From the NCBI GenBank assembly GCA_018136815.1, contig CM030931.1, positions 7,212,399-7,276,398 of the forward strand: a stretch of 64,000 bases of DNA. Reading direction: 5' to 3'. This DNA comes from Isochrysis galbana. Taxonomy: Eukaryota; Haptophyta; Isochrysidales; Isochrysidaceae. The notes beneath the pieces were generated by a model. It saw nothing but the letters and a program-made list of their open reading frames with translations. It was not told the origin of the DNA and ran no database searches. Shown here in pieces: positions 1 through 9,589 of the stretch. Made by a program: the position numbers and the translations under genes. Position 1 is the first letter of the stretch. Every line of letters begins with the position of its first letter.

Positions 1-169
1 GGACACATTTGCATGGATGATGGAAATGCGACAGCATGCCGACTGGGTGCAGAGAGGCCGGAGCTGCTGTTTTCCTACAGAGAGTATTTGCCGGCGGTAT
101 TGACGTGTTAATCGTCATGTTCATGTTCTGGACCTTCTCCCTACCACTGACACCGAGCCATCTCTCTCA

Positions 170-1385
170 TCAGAACGTTGGCCGCGCACGCCGGCCATCT
201 GGAGGCGATGCTGGCGGCAAGGTTTCTGTACCATATCCCAGGTATGCCTCAGGAGCATTGCCAAGAATATGTTCGATTGCCTTCATGTGCTCGTCTGTAA
301 GTCGACGCGCAACTTGGATGGCGCCTAAATTCTCGGTCAACTGCTGCGGCTTCGATGCTCCTAAAAGTGCGGTCGAGACATTCCTATTCTTAAGGCACCA
401 TGCGATCGCCAGCTGAGGCATCGAGCAGTTTAGCTCGTTCTTGGCAAACGCGGTGAGTCGGCGCACAGCCTGGATCTTTCCCGTGGCTTGCCACTCCTCG
501 AGATCTGAGAAGGCTTTGTAGTCGCCTGAAGCGAGTCGCGAGTCCGAGGGGATGCCGTCATTGTATTTGCCGGACAGCAAGCCGCCGGCCAATGGACTCC
601 AAACCGTCGTGCCAAGGTTGTACATCTGAGATGTGAAGAGCGGTGTGAACTCCGATTCCATCTTCTCACGCGCATACATGTTGTATTGCGGCTGCTCAAT
701 TGTTGGAGGCTCAAGGTTCAGTGTCCGCGCGATCCAAAAGGCTTCAGTTATCTGCTGCGCTGACCATTGAGACGTGCCCCATGCCATGGCTTTGCCTGAG
801 CGAATGAGATCGCTCATACCTCGCACAACTGACTCTGTAGGTGTGCGGGGATCAGCACGATGGCAGAAGACGAGATCGACGTAGTCAACTTGCAAGCGTT
901 TGAGGCTCGCCGCCATGCCTTCCTGGATGTGCTTGCGCGAAAGGCCCTGCTCGTTTACACCAGAGCCGCCCCACATGAGCTTCGTTGTCAGGATCAGCTC
1001 GGAGCGCCTCCACTTCTGCGGATCTTCGTCTCGGAGCTGGCGCAAAGCCTCGCCCATTACGATCTCTGCAGCCCCACGCGGCTCTCCGTCTGCACAATGG
1101 ACACAGTGGGGGTCGGAACGGGATGAGAGCGAAGCAGGGGCGGTCAGACTCAGGGAGGCGGGCGGGCAGCTTGACTGTACAGGTCTCTGCATTGTCGAAC
1201 AGATTGATTCCCGCGTCCCGTGCAAGTCGCATGCAAGCCTTGGCCTTCTCGACGCCCTCCTGCTCGAGCATGCCCGCCTTGGTGCCGAACGAAGCCCAAA
1301 AGCCGAATCCGCAGACGGAGACTTCGAGGCCAGTGTTACCGAGCACGCGCATCGGCATCTTGCTCTCGCTCATCTCGTCGTCCAT
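170..1385 (-). CDS. Aldo/keto reductase, Kv-channel beta-subunit-like
   Basis: NADPH-dependent aldo/keto reductase of the group that includes potassium-channel beta subunits and plant KAB1. Two exons, 1385-1181 and 1089-170, join in frame (phase 1) across a 91-bp GT-AG intron and give about 374 aa. The join restores the conserved LFDNAETY segment, supplying catalytic Asp and Tyr. The Lys of ILTTKLMWGG and the His of LVFCHRADP complete the AKR tetrad. Further family blocks are GLSRKHIQEG, WGTSQWSAQQI, EQPQYNM, TTVWSPLAGGLLSGKY and ALLGASKPQQL. The N-terminus MPMRVLGNTGLEVSVCGFG is the usual first strand. The ATG at 1385 was chosen; the frame stays open upstream to 1484, and inner Mets at 1373 and 1358 are possible. 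The substrate cannot be told. No signal peptide, so probably cytosolic. Confidence 0.9.
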
Positions 1386-1485
1386 CGTCTCGGCTGGGAT
1401 GGGGATGAGGCAGGCAGGTGAGACGGACGGGTCTGTCGATCGATCGAGGAGAAGAGGGATCTGAGATCTGAGCTTCCTTCCCATC

Positions 1486-1931
1486 TCACGAAGAAGAAGA
1501 GATCGATCAAATCTAAATCAATGGTTTGTCCACAGAAAACATGAGTCGGAGTCAGGACCGATCCGATTCGTCGTCCTTTAGTAATATTCTTAGCCTGGTC
1601 AATGGTAGCTTGATTGCTTCATCCATGCTGTGCAATGCTTCTATAATGATCGGATTCGTCATGTTGCTCATCACCACTGCCACAAAGTCACTGCATCCAC
1701 ATCGACTCGGCCATTGGATCCGTCAACTTGATTGCGGAACCTAGAATCAGAATCTACGAAGTCCGGAGTCCGGTGTCCCGTCGCGATCCGCGATGTGTTC
1801 GCTGTGCGCCTATAAGTATAAGGGGGCTCGCAGCTCGCAGGTCGCAGGCGATCCCTTACACGAATATTCGCACGCGGCGAAACTTTCAGAACGAGCCTTT
1901 CAAAAATATGAGATTTCACATGTACTACTAA
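1486..1931. other. Intergenic, no supported gene
   Basis: Probable promoter side of the aldo/keto reductase. Only short shadow ORFs are present; I see no conserved coding frame or repeat match within the window. Confidence 0.5.
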
Positions 1932-2123
1932 TTAACTCACGAAATAATCGCGACGAAGTGTGCCCAGGTGTCTGGGGGAGGCAGGGGCGTACACTTCGTG
2001 CCCTTGGCGCAGTGTGCGGCAAACGAGCGCCTCCACGGGGTGCTCCTCAAGCAGCGACGCCACGAGCGACAGGTCTCCACGCTGACAAGCAGTCAACAGA
2101 TCCGTGGCCGGAGACGATGACAT
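1932..2123 (-). pseudogene. Ankyrin-like N-terminal fragment (copy 1)
   Basis: From the ATG at 2123 the minus strand reads MSSSPATDLLTACQRGD and then a helix-helix pair with LVASLLEEHPVEAL, which resembles the capping start of an ankyrin-repeat protein. The frame stays open to 1932 but the expected further repeats are missing, so this is a fragment or a first exon whose downstream part is absent. A diverged copy lies on the plus strand at about 2950-3060, so the pair is an inverted duplication flanking the knottin gene. Expression and function are unknown. The ankyrin reading rests on motif resemblance only. Confidence 0.45.
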
Positions 2124-2425
2124 TCCAGGAGCGCACTGAGGAACCGACGGGGGGAACGGGAGGAGAGGTGACAACGAGGGAGAGCAGGGGACGCGCAGGG
2201 GGCAGGGGCGCGCAGGGGCAGGCGGCAGGGCCTTGTTGGTCACACTTGGGGTCGTCGCCGCGCTCGTAGCGGTGGTCGTCTTTGTCATCAGGACCGTGAC
2301 CAAGCGATTATCCACAGCGAATGAAAACTCAGGAGACTACCCCCCATGAAGCAAGGGTCACGGGGGCGGCGGGGAGACGGCGAGGCTACCCATGTTTTAA
2401 AAAAAAACAGAAAATTTTAAAAAAT

Positions 2426-2809
2426 ATGGACATGGTAAATATGCCGTCGAAACGACTTTTGATTGCCCTCGCGGTGGTCGTCGCCATCATGGTCGCCGCC
2501 ACCGTCGTGGCGTTGGTACTCACGAAGAAGCAGCCAGACAGATGCAAGGATGTGGATGGAGAGTGTGCAAACGATGGAGACTGTTGTCACGATCTCGTGT
2601 GTTCCGACCAAAAGTGCCGTACCGTCACACCGTGTGTCGAGAAAAGGGGGGGGTGCAGTTATGGCGACGAGTGCTGTGAAGGACTTGAGTGCAATGACGA
2701 TGGAGTGTGTGAGACGCCATGCCGCGAGCCAGGGTCGGTGTGCCAAAGTAACTCGGAATGCTGTGGTGAATACACGTGTCGTAGTGGTACCTGCAGATCT
2801 GATGACTGA
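2426..2809 (+). CDS. Single-pass membrane protein with three knottin-like Cys repeats
   Basis: About 127 aa. A short basic N-terminus is followed by one hydrophobic helix (residues ~10-30, LLIALAVVVAIMVAATVVAL) and then KK, which suggests a signal-anchor with the C-terminal part outside or lumenal. Three consecutive six-Cys modules follow, each with the pattern C-x6-C-x5-CC-x4-C-x4/5-C (from CKDVDGEC, CVEKRGGC and CREPGSVC onward). This spacing is that of inhibitor-cystine-knot (knottin) domains, which fold through three disulphides. The ATG at 2426 was chosen because it precedes the anchor directly; the frame is open to 2321. The start lies in an AT-rich run unlike the GC-rich surroundings. 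No toxin or enzyme identity can be assigned; a surface or secreted ligand-like role is inference. Confidence 0.65.
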   Translation: MDMVNMPSKRLLIALAVVVAIMVAATVVALVLTKKQPDRCKDVDGECANDGDCCHDLVCSDQKCRTVTPCVEKRGGCSYGDECCEGLECNDDGVCETPCREPGSVCQSNSECCGEYTCRSGTCRSDD

Positions 2810-2949
2810 TTGGCTAGCACGGAACAAAGTGAAAGGCGCTCACGGAAGCTTTTTTCGTTTCGTGCTCATAATGACACATAGAGACCTTGCCTTGTCGCTC
2901 CTTTACCATGGCTCTCCCACACCTGAGACGTTCTGCAGAGGCCCGCCGG

Positions 2950-3063
2950 CGACCATGCGCGTCGTCTCCGGCCGAGGACCGCTTGGTGTGCCCGCCAGCG
3001 GGGAGACCAATCGCGCGTGATGGCGCTGCTTGAGGAGCACCCCGTGGAGACGCTCGCATGAGA
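2950..3063 (+). pseudogene. Decayed ankyrin-like fragment (copy 2, inverted)
   Basis: The plus strand carries a diverged copy of the 1932-2123 module. The frame reads CARQRGD then MALLEEHPVETLA and stops with TGA, against ACQRGD and ASLLEEHPVEAL in copy 1. A 61-base stretch aligns without gaps, with many substitutions. No ATG is in frame close by and the stop truncates it, so it is a remnant. Confidence 0.5.
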
Positions 3064-3123
3064 TGTACGCCCCCCCCCCTTGCCGCGGTGGACTCGCTCG
3101 GCAGGTGAGCTCGGCCCGGTGTC

Positions 3124-3680
3124 CTAGGACCGAGCTTTTTTGTGTTTGATGTTGCTGGGCCTTGTGGGTTCAATCTTTACGGGAGCTGAACCCGAATCGA
3201 TAAGCGGCCTTTTGTTTTCAATCTTTACTTGGGAAGCTGAACCCGAATCGACACCTTCTAGCAATTCTTGGAGGTGGGGAGTTAATCCCGAATCGACGTG
3301 AGCAGCTTTGATTTTACGAAGCAGATCATCACGACTCATATCGATGATTGTTTTCGCAGTGAACTTGCTCAAGAGAGTGTGTATCATATAAACCAGTGTG
3401 AATGATTTATCAGCCTCGCAAATGGCATGTAAGGTGTCTTCAATGTTCGTATTGTGCTTGAAATCGAATGAACTGAATAAGAACTTACATTCGACAGTGT
3501 ACGTCAATAAATGTGGGTTCAACTCAAGCAGCCTCCTCAGGGAGTTGTTGCTCCCCCCCCCGGGTTGACCCCAACCGGCGGTGGCGGACTGATGCTGTCC
3601 AATGCTTCCGCAATAACCTGCATGGCAGATTTAGAAGTGCCATATGGCGGAAAGAGAGGTAAGATGAATTTTTAAAGTTA
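3124..3680 (-). pseudogene. Unrecognised gene with a homopolymer frameshift
   Basis: The minus strand reads coding-like text in two frames. From about 3680 to 3560 it reads LPLFPPYGTSKSAMQVIAEA onward to GVNPGG. After a shift in the C-run at 3552-3561 it continues as NNSLRRLLELNPHLLTYTVE and then about 120 aa to 3124. The frames meet exactly at the homopolymer, so this is either an assembly indel or a broken gene. The tail holds three imperfect repeats around DSGSAxVKIE, mirrored in the DNA by repeated AGCTGAACCCGAATCGA at 3185-3201 and 3235-3251. No domain is recognised. The base composition is less GC-rich than the neighbours. Confidence 0.4.
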
Positions 3681-3728
3681 TAGTCCATCTTTATTGTTAT
3701 CCATTTCAATCGCTTGAGTACTACATCA

Positions 3729-3938
3729 TCAGCCGCCATTCCATTTATAGACATGGTTGAGCACTGTGAGGTGGGTGCCTTTGCTCAAATACAATAAGAT
3801 TTTTTTGTACCGACACATCGCGTATTTGGAAACGAGGGGTACCAAATGAAGGCAAACGACCTGATCGCTCCGGAACTGCCGCACTCGCGCGACGGCCAGC
3901 TCACGCAGAGCGGCATTGTCATGCGCGGTGGGGTCCAT
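3729..3938 (-). pseudogene. Ankyrin-like scrap (DPTAHDNAAL motif)
   Basis: Begins MDPTAHDNAALRELAVAR, close to the DPxAxDNxAL repeat start common in protist and giant-virus ankyrin proteins. After about 28 residues the helix pattern is lost (VCLHLVPLVSKYAMCRYKK) and the frame stops at 3729. The overlapping frame 3524-3754 (AADDVVLKRLKWITIKM) may be a continuation after a frameshift. Treated as a remnant of an ankyrin-repeat gene. Confidence 0.3.
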
Positions 3939-4816
3939 GGGCAGGGCCAGGAGGGGGTGGGGGGTGGGGCAAGGAGTGGCCAGCGCGCAGCGCAGAGCAG
4001 CAGAGCGAGTGGCGTCTTTTTACTTTTTCTCATATGTATTGTATTCCGCGCGGGGGGACCCCCTTCCGCGCGGGGGGAACGGTGCGGCCCCCCTGGCGAT
4101 ATTCGGACAGACAGACCCGGTTCTTGCACCCTAAAGAAAAAGAAGCACAAAGAAAAAGGGTGCTACGCACGGGACTCCCTCTGGGCGGTAAACACGCCCC
4201 TCCGGTCGTGGCATTATGATTATTATAGTTTTAGCTGCGGTGAGCTGGGAGACGGAGAGAGCGGTCGGCGCGCGCTCCATCCATGATCCATCATTGAAAC
4301 TACAACAATATTTTTCAGAGTGCACATGTTTGCAATTGAAATTTCATTGTCGGTCTAAAACACGCGGGCCACGTATCGGCGGAAGTCCAAGCAATAAAAC
4401 AACACCAAGAGTGGGGGACGTTCGATGGCACACGACTTGTCGACGCAACCTTCCTTAGGTGTCGATAGGTCGATGCAACCTTCGAGGCCCATAGCGAGAC
4501 GAGCATGGGATTGAAACCTTCATGGTGTCGCATAGCCTTCACGACGATGGCAGGTAGTCATGCCTCAATATACTCGTAAGATTCGTTCGTTCGGGGTAAG
4601 ACCGCCCAAGCATCAACGATGCTTTTACCTCTACTTCATTGCAAGTAACGAATCCGTACCATATCACGTCTCCCTGCTTGACGCCCGGGGACGAACACAC
4701 GTCGGTATAGAGGAGGGGGAAAGCAGCGGGGGCATCAAAGGTGGTGGAGATTAGAATTTTTATCGTTGATCGATCTAATCCCAGTCACCCGCGGCTCCCA
4801 AGAAGCCGTTGGACGT
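3939..4816. other. Intergenic, downstream of the sugar transporter
   Basis: Contains a doubled CCGCGCGGGGGG block at about 4046-4080, also present as single copies near 50385 and 48275. Otherwise no gene or RNA is supported. It includes the 3' flank of the transporter gene. Confidence 0.4.
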
Positions 4817-7402
4817 TCAGCGGAAGAGCACCTCGATCTCCTCGAGAGACTTGCCTGCGGTTTCCGGCATCCGCCACCAGAGCCAAAAGAAGCCGCACAG
4901 AGCGAATCCCCCGTATAGCGAAAAGGTCCCCGCTGGACCAAGCATCTCTTCTAGCGAGAGGAAGGTGGCAGCAACAACAAAATTTGAGATCCAATTCGTG
5001 GCGGTAGCGATGCCCACACAAATTGAGCGGACGCCTAGTGGATAGAGCTCCGCATTCAGTGCCCAAGGGATGGGCGACATGCCAAGGCCGAACGAGATCA
5101 GGTAGAATACCATGCCCACGAGTGAGAACCAACCCGTTAACGCACAAACTGCACTCTCCTTGTCGCTGGCAGTAGAGGAGTCCAAGCTTGCGGACGCTAT
5201 CTCCTGCGCTCGGCGCCGTCCTCCGTCCGCCAAGGCTCCGTCGCAAAAATGCTGATCGACAAAGAAATTGGCCCCCATGAAGAAGAGAGTGACCGCGCAC
5301 AAGAAGATGGAGCTGAATGCAAATATGGTGAAGGGGGGGGGGGGGGGTCAAGAGGGGTCAGAGATTGACGTGTAGCGTTCCTATCGATCTAGCTGCGCTC
5401 TTGGCCACCTAGTGCCCCTAGGTGCGAGTGGTAAAAGCAGAGCTGACTAATGCTGCAAGCACCGTAGCACAAGAGGTCTTCGCCCGGCTCGATCGATCAG
5501 GTGCATTCCTACGAGGCACCCAATGAGTTGTCCACAAGCGACAGGGGCAGAAAGCCAGATGACGAAGGCGCGCTCCTCGGCGCTCACATCGGGGTCGCCC
5601 GAGTAGAAGGCCTACATTGGATGGGGTCGTTTGGACTCATTTGAATGATGTCTTTAATTGTGAGGACTTCGTCGGCGGCCATGGCACTCATGACGGCCCA
5701 AAGAAACGCTAATATTGCGCATCGTCTCAATGTAAGCAGGATGTGCCGACAGCCGCCTAGCACACCTGCTTTAGGATGGGCGTGGAGTAGTACATGATAG
5801 TGTTGATTCCCACTAACTGCTGGAGAAGCATCATGCCTACTCCTAGCTGCAACTGTTTCCGTACGGGGTACAGCACGTGAAAAATCTTGAGACACGAGGA
5901 ACTGCCACATCTCTGCGCGCCTCCAGCTTCGGTAGTCACGGGTGTAGTCGCCCTGTGAGTCTTTTCATGACGGGAAATATAAGTGCTGCTCGTCGCATCA
6001 GCACCCCCGCTGGACACGGGAGAGACCTCTCCGTTCCTCACGGGTTCGTCGGCTCCTCCCGTTCCCGTGGCTGCCTCAGCGGCCTCGGTACCGGTAACGT
6101 CCGTGGGGGCCGCAATAGCGTCGTCAGCAGAGTGGGCGTCTCGCACCGAGTCATCGGTTGTAAGGCCTGATGTTTGCTTCCAGCGTTGCGCCGTCGTGTT
6201 ATGACTCTCGCTCGCCGTCACAGCCACTATGGTTGTTGCGGCGCCAGCGGCGTGCGCAGCCGCGCCTCCAAAAGACTCGACCGATGCCGCCGCCCGGGCC
6301 ATAGCGGCACCCGCCACACCAGTCACTCCTGCCTCCTCCTCCTCTTCCAGAGCCTTGTCTGCTCTCTTTTCAGCTCGGATGCAATCCTTCATCTCCTCGA
6401 TCTCAGTATCGATCTGCGCCTCCGACGAGATCGTGCGAGGCCGAGCACGTCGCATGACAGCGCGAGCCTGTTCTACTCTGCCCTTCTCGAGGAGCCAGCG
6501 GGGTGATTCAGGGAGGAAGATCAAGCCTTGGAGCGGGAGACGAGGGTGGGGAAGGTCGCCACGACTGTGAGCACAAATGCAAGTTGTGCCCACACAACAA
6601 TATGGGGCAAGATTCATGGCGGAATTAAGAGAGCTTGAGAATGGAAAGAAGGGCGCCATGACGATGAGACGCTGGGCATGGATAGGCTGCTCACCAATCA
6701 GCTGGATTAAAGCGGGCACGCCACCAAGGCCGAGCATCCAGCGCCATCCATTCGGGTAGGTCGCAAAGGAGCCATCTATGATTCCAGCGAAGACTTGCCC
6801 TGAGACGATGCACACGTTGTTAAGCGCGACAAGCTTTCCACGCAGCCTTGTCGGGGCCAGCTCAGCGATGAAGAGAGGAACAGTCCCGGAAGACAGTCCC
6901 ACTGCCACGCCGACGATCACACGGCCGAGGACGAGTGTTTCAAATGATGTGGCCAGAGCCATGGCCGCAGCACCAAGCACGAACACGATGGACGCGAACA
7001 CGATGGTGGGCCGGCGGCCGAAGCGCGAATTGAGGCTTCCGGAGTAGAGCGAGCTTGCGGCGGCGAAAAGTATGGTCGAAGAGACAACGGCCTCGAGTTG
7101 GATTGCAGATAGATCGAAGTGCGACTGCAGCAGCACCGATGCGCCCGAAACAACACCCGTGTCGTACCTACAGTTTCAGGCGAAGGAGTAGTAGGGAAGG
7201 CCTCAGCCGAGGGCAGCAGGTAGTGGGCGGGTTGAGGTGTGAGTGGTTGGGCTGAGTGAGCCTACCCGAAGAGCAGCCCTCCGATGCAAGAGACGGCAAC
7301 GATGAGCCAGAGGAAGCTCTGGCCGGTGCAGCACTCCCGAGTCTCCCCAATGAGTGAGACGCCGTCGCCTTCAACACGAGGATCGGCGCTGGTGGCAGCC
7401 AT
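4817..7402 (-). CDS. MFS sugar/inositol transporter (SLC2-like), five exons
   Basis: Exons 7402-7266, 7167-6695, 6526-5766, 5611-5463 and 5312-4817 join in frame through four GT-AG introns (98, 168, 154 and 150 bp), giving about 671 aa. Sugar-porter signatures in order: GGLLFGYDTGVVSG in TM1, NSRFGRRPT between TM2 and TM3, LGRVIVGVAVGLSSGTVPLF, AELAPTRLRGKL, LIGLIFLPESPRWLLEKGR after TM6, LLQQLVGINTIMYYSTPIL in TM7, DRAGRRPL, ALNAELYPLGVRS and RMPETAGKSLEEIE at the end. This is a proton-linked hexose or myo-inositol carrier by family; the substrate is not decidable. Oddities: exon 3 carries a ~190-residue Ala/Thr/Glu-rich cytoplasmic insertion between TM6 and TM7, and the acceptor of the last intron follows a long C-run. 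The N-terminus before TM1 is short. Confidence 0.93.
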
Positions 7403-7489
7403 TTGGAGGAGCGGCGTGTGCAGTGAGCCCGACGTTTTTCGAGCACGGCGTGTCCCGATCTCGGCGTCTCTTCCTCTCCTTCCTTCCAC

Positions 7490-7642
7490 CAGTGCAGCGC
7501 CACTCTCCCTCTCCCTCTCCCTCCCTCCCTCCGTCCCTCCCTCCCTCTCCCTCTCTCCCTCTCTCGCTCCCTCTCTCGCTCCCTCTCTCGCTCCCTCTCT
7601 CGCTCCCTCTCTCGCTCGCTCGCTCGCTCGCTCGCTCTGCGA

Positions 7643-7679
<37 letters not shown>

Positions 7680-7712
7680 GTCTCTCTCTTTCTCTGTCTC
7701 TCTCCCCCCCCA
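7490..7712. repeat. Compound microsatellite in the transporter 5' leader
   Basis: Successive blocks of (CTCCCT)n, (CTCGCTCC)n, (GCTC)n, (TGTC)n and (TCTC)n directly upstream of the transporter start. On the coding strand it is a GA/GC tract. Very likely length-variable. Confidence 0.9.
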
Positions 7713-8399
7713 CCACTATGAGCGTAGATGCCTAGGGAGAGCGGTCCTGTCCCCCCCACGCGTCGTGAATCGCCGAGGCCGGACGTGTGGGGAAGGAGAG
7801 AAAAGCGAGAGAGAAAGAGAAGGAGAAGAAGAAGAAGGGAGAGCGGGGCGGCGTCCCGCTGGTGAGCTATCACATCTCTTCTCGGGGTCGTGAGAGAGAC
7901 GGAGACACCGGCCGCTGGATGTGTACCTCGTGCAGTATTATTCTTTGGATGAGGTCTCAGAATTAAGGTACCGCGAGGATACCGCGGCGCTCTCCTGCCT
8001 CCCCTGCGGTCCCAACGGGTCCTCCACTCCTTACAACAACGCTCTCCTTTGTCTTCATCTCTTCTCCGCCCACACCTCGAGCATCGAGTCTCTCGTCTCT
8101 TCTACCGTAGAGTACAAGTAGGTGGTAAAAAAAATGTCGAACGCGAACGCAACTCAAACTTGTACGAGTAAAACGTAAACTCGACGCGGATGTACATATG
8201 TGAGGGCGAGGGGGGGAGTGGAGAGTGGAGAGTGGGCATCATGATTAGGGCCAGGCGGAAATATTCCGAATAATTCCCCGGGTTTTTTGGGCGGATATCG
8301 GCTCGCGGGATATTTCGGGATATTTCAGGATATGAGTAGGATATTTGGGCTGCTCATGAAGGGAGTGTAAAAACAAAACCCCCTGTACAACAAGAAACC
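7713..8399. other. Intergenic
   Basis: Probable promoter region of the transporter, then a stretch with repeated GATATTTCGGGATATTTC-type words at 8290-8350. No supported gene. Confidence 0.4.
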
Positions 8400-8833
8400 C
8401 TTACTTCTACGTGCTGCGTAAAGAAACATCTCTTATATTGCACGTTTACGTAGTTGTGCGCCTTAGGTGGTACGCAGAGGGAAAAAGTCGGCATGCGCAC
8501 GCACGGCGTCTCCGCGGGGGGACCGATGCACATCGCGCCGTGCCCAATGCACGGCGTGCACAATGTGATTGCAAGTCATCACAGGTGCTCAGTGAGAACT
8601 ATTCATTAAACTGCATGTTTGTGTAGTTGTCGGCCTTAGAGGAAACGCAGAGGAAAAGCGTTTGCATGCGCACGCACGGCGTCCCCGCGGGGGAACATGC
8701 ACCGCGGGGAAAAGCAGAGAAAAAAGTTGTTATCCCCACGCACGGCTAGCCCTTATTTAATTTTAAAATAAATAACTATGGACATTTGATCGCTCAATTC
8801 GACTGATGCCCCACAATCGACGGAACGTCACCT
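8400..8833 (+). repeat. Dispersed repeat family A, copy 1 (5'-truncated)
   Basis: Two imperfect ~150-bp submodules (GTTTACGTAGTTGTGCGCC..., GCGCACGCACGGCGT..., GATTGCAAGTCATCACAGG) followed by a conserved terminal block running from GGACATTTGATCGCTCAATT to CGGAACGTCACCT. The same arrangement recurs inverted at 30788-31505 and direct at 47064-47523. No coding frame is shared. Non-autonomous element; class unknown. Confidence 0.75.
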
Positions 8834-9589
8834 AATCATGATGGACGAGAAGGCGGGCGGCAAGCCCCACCAGCTAAAAGAATAAAACACCTGAAAAGGC
8901 GGCTTGCCTTCATTTGCTCTCCTTTCACTCAGGGTTTCTTCCCCTCTCCGTGGGGACTCTCACCCTACCATGAGCCCCCCCGCGAGCACCCCGAAGGAGA
9001 AGGCCCAGGAGCACCACGTACGCGACGAGAACAGCGTCGCCTTGGCTCGGCATGAGGGCGCGCCCCGAGAGGGCCTGGTAAGACGCCCACGCCGAGCACC
9101 GCGTAGCCCGTCCCCTTGTGCGCGACCCCCCACAGCGTGCGCCATGGTGGGAGGGTGCTCTCCGCCTCGCGATTGCTCATCGCGTGGTGGTGTGGTGTGG
9201 GGGAAGGGGAAGGGGGAGGGGGGCGCGTGGGGTGGGGGAGGGGGAAGGGTGGGGGCGTGAGGTGGGAGGGAAGGGGGAAGGAAGGGGTGGGCGCGAGGGG
9301 GCGCGGCATGAGCGAGGGCGCGACGCGAGCAAACGAACATCCCTCTCCTTCACCGCCCGCGGCGCGGACGGCAGCGGGGCTGATAGGGGGGGGGGGGCTC
9401 GCGAGGCAATGAGTACAATACCCTAAAAGTACCTCGAGCCCGGTACTAGAAGAGACCTTGCTCGGCCAGCGGCCTCTTTGCGGTAAATCAATAACTCAAA
9501 TAAAATGATGTTACTTACTGTAATAGTACCGTAGGGGGTCTGCGGGGGAAGGGGGGAGGGGGGCGTAGGGAGGTGCAAGGGGAGGGAGT
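8834..9589. other. Purine-skewed intergenic DNA
   Basis: Strongly G-rich on the plus strand from 9190 to 9400 (runs of GGGGGAAGG type). ORFs here are compositional. No gene supported. Confidence 0.4.

Noticed and set aside
2240..2345. Second membrane-anchored gene (LGVVAALVAVVVFVIRTVTK on the plus strand)
   Set aside because: A hydrophobic run similar to the knottin anchor is readable, but there is no start or Cys module and it stops at once; perhaps a decayed copy. Too little to annotate.
7168..7716. Long Arg/Glu-rich minus-strand ORF over the 7.5 kb microsatellite
   Set aside because: Translation of simple repeats; the transporter start at 7402 lies in another frame.
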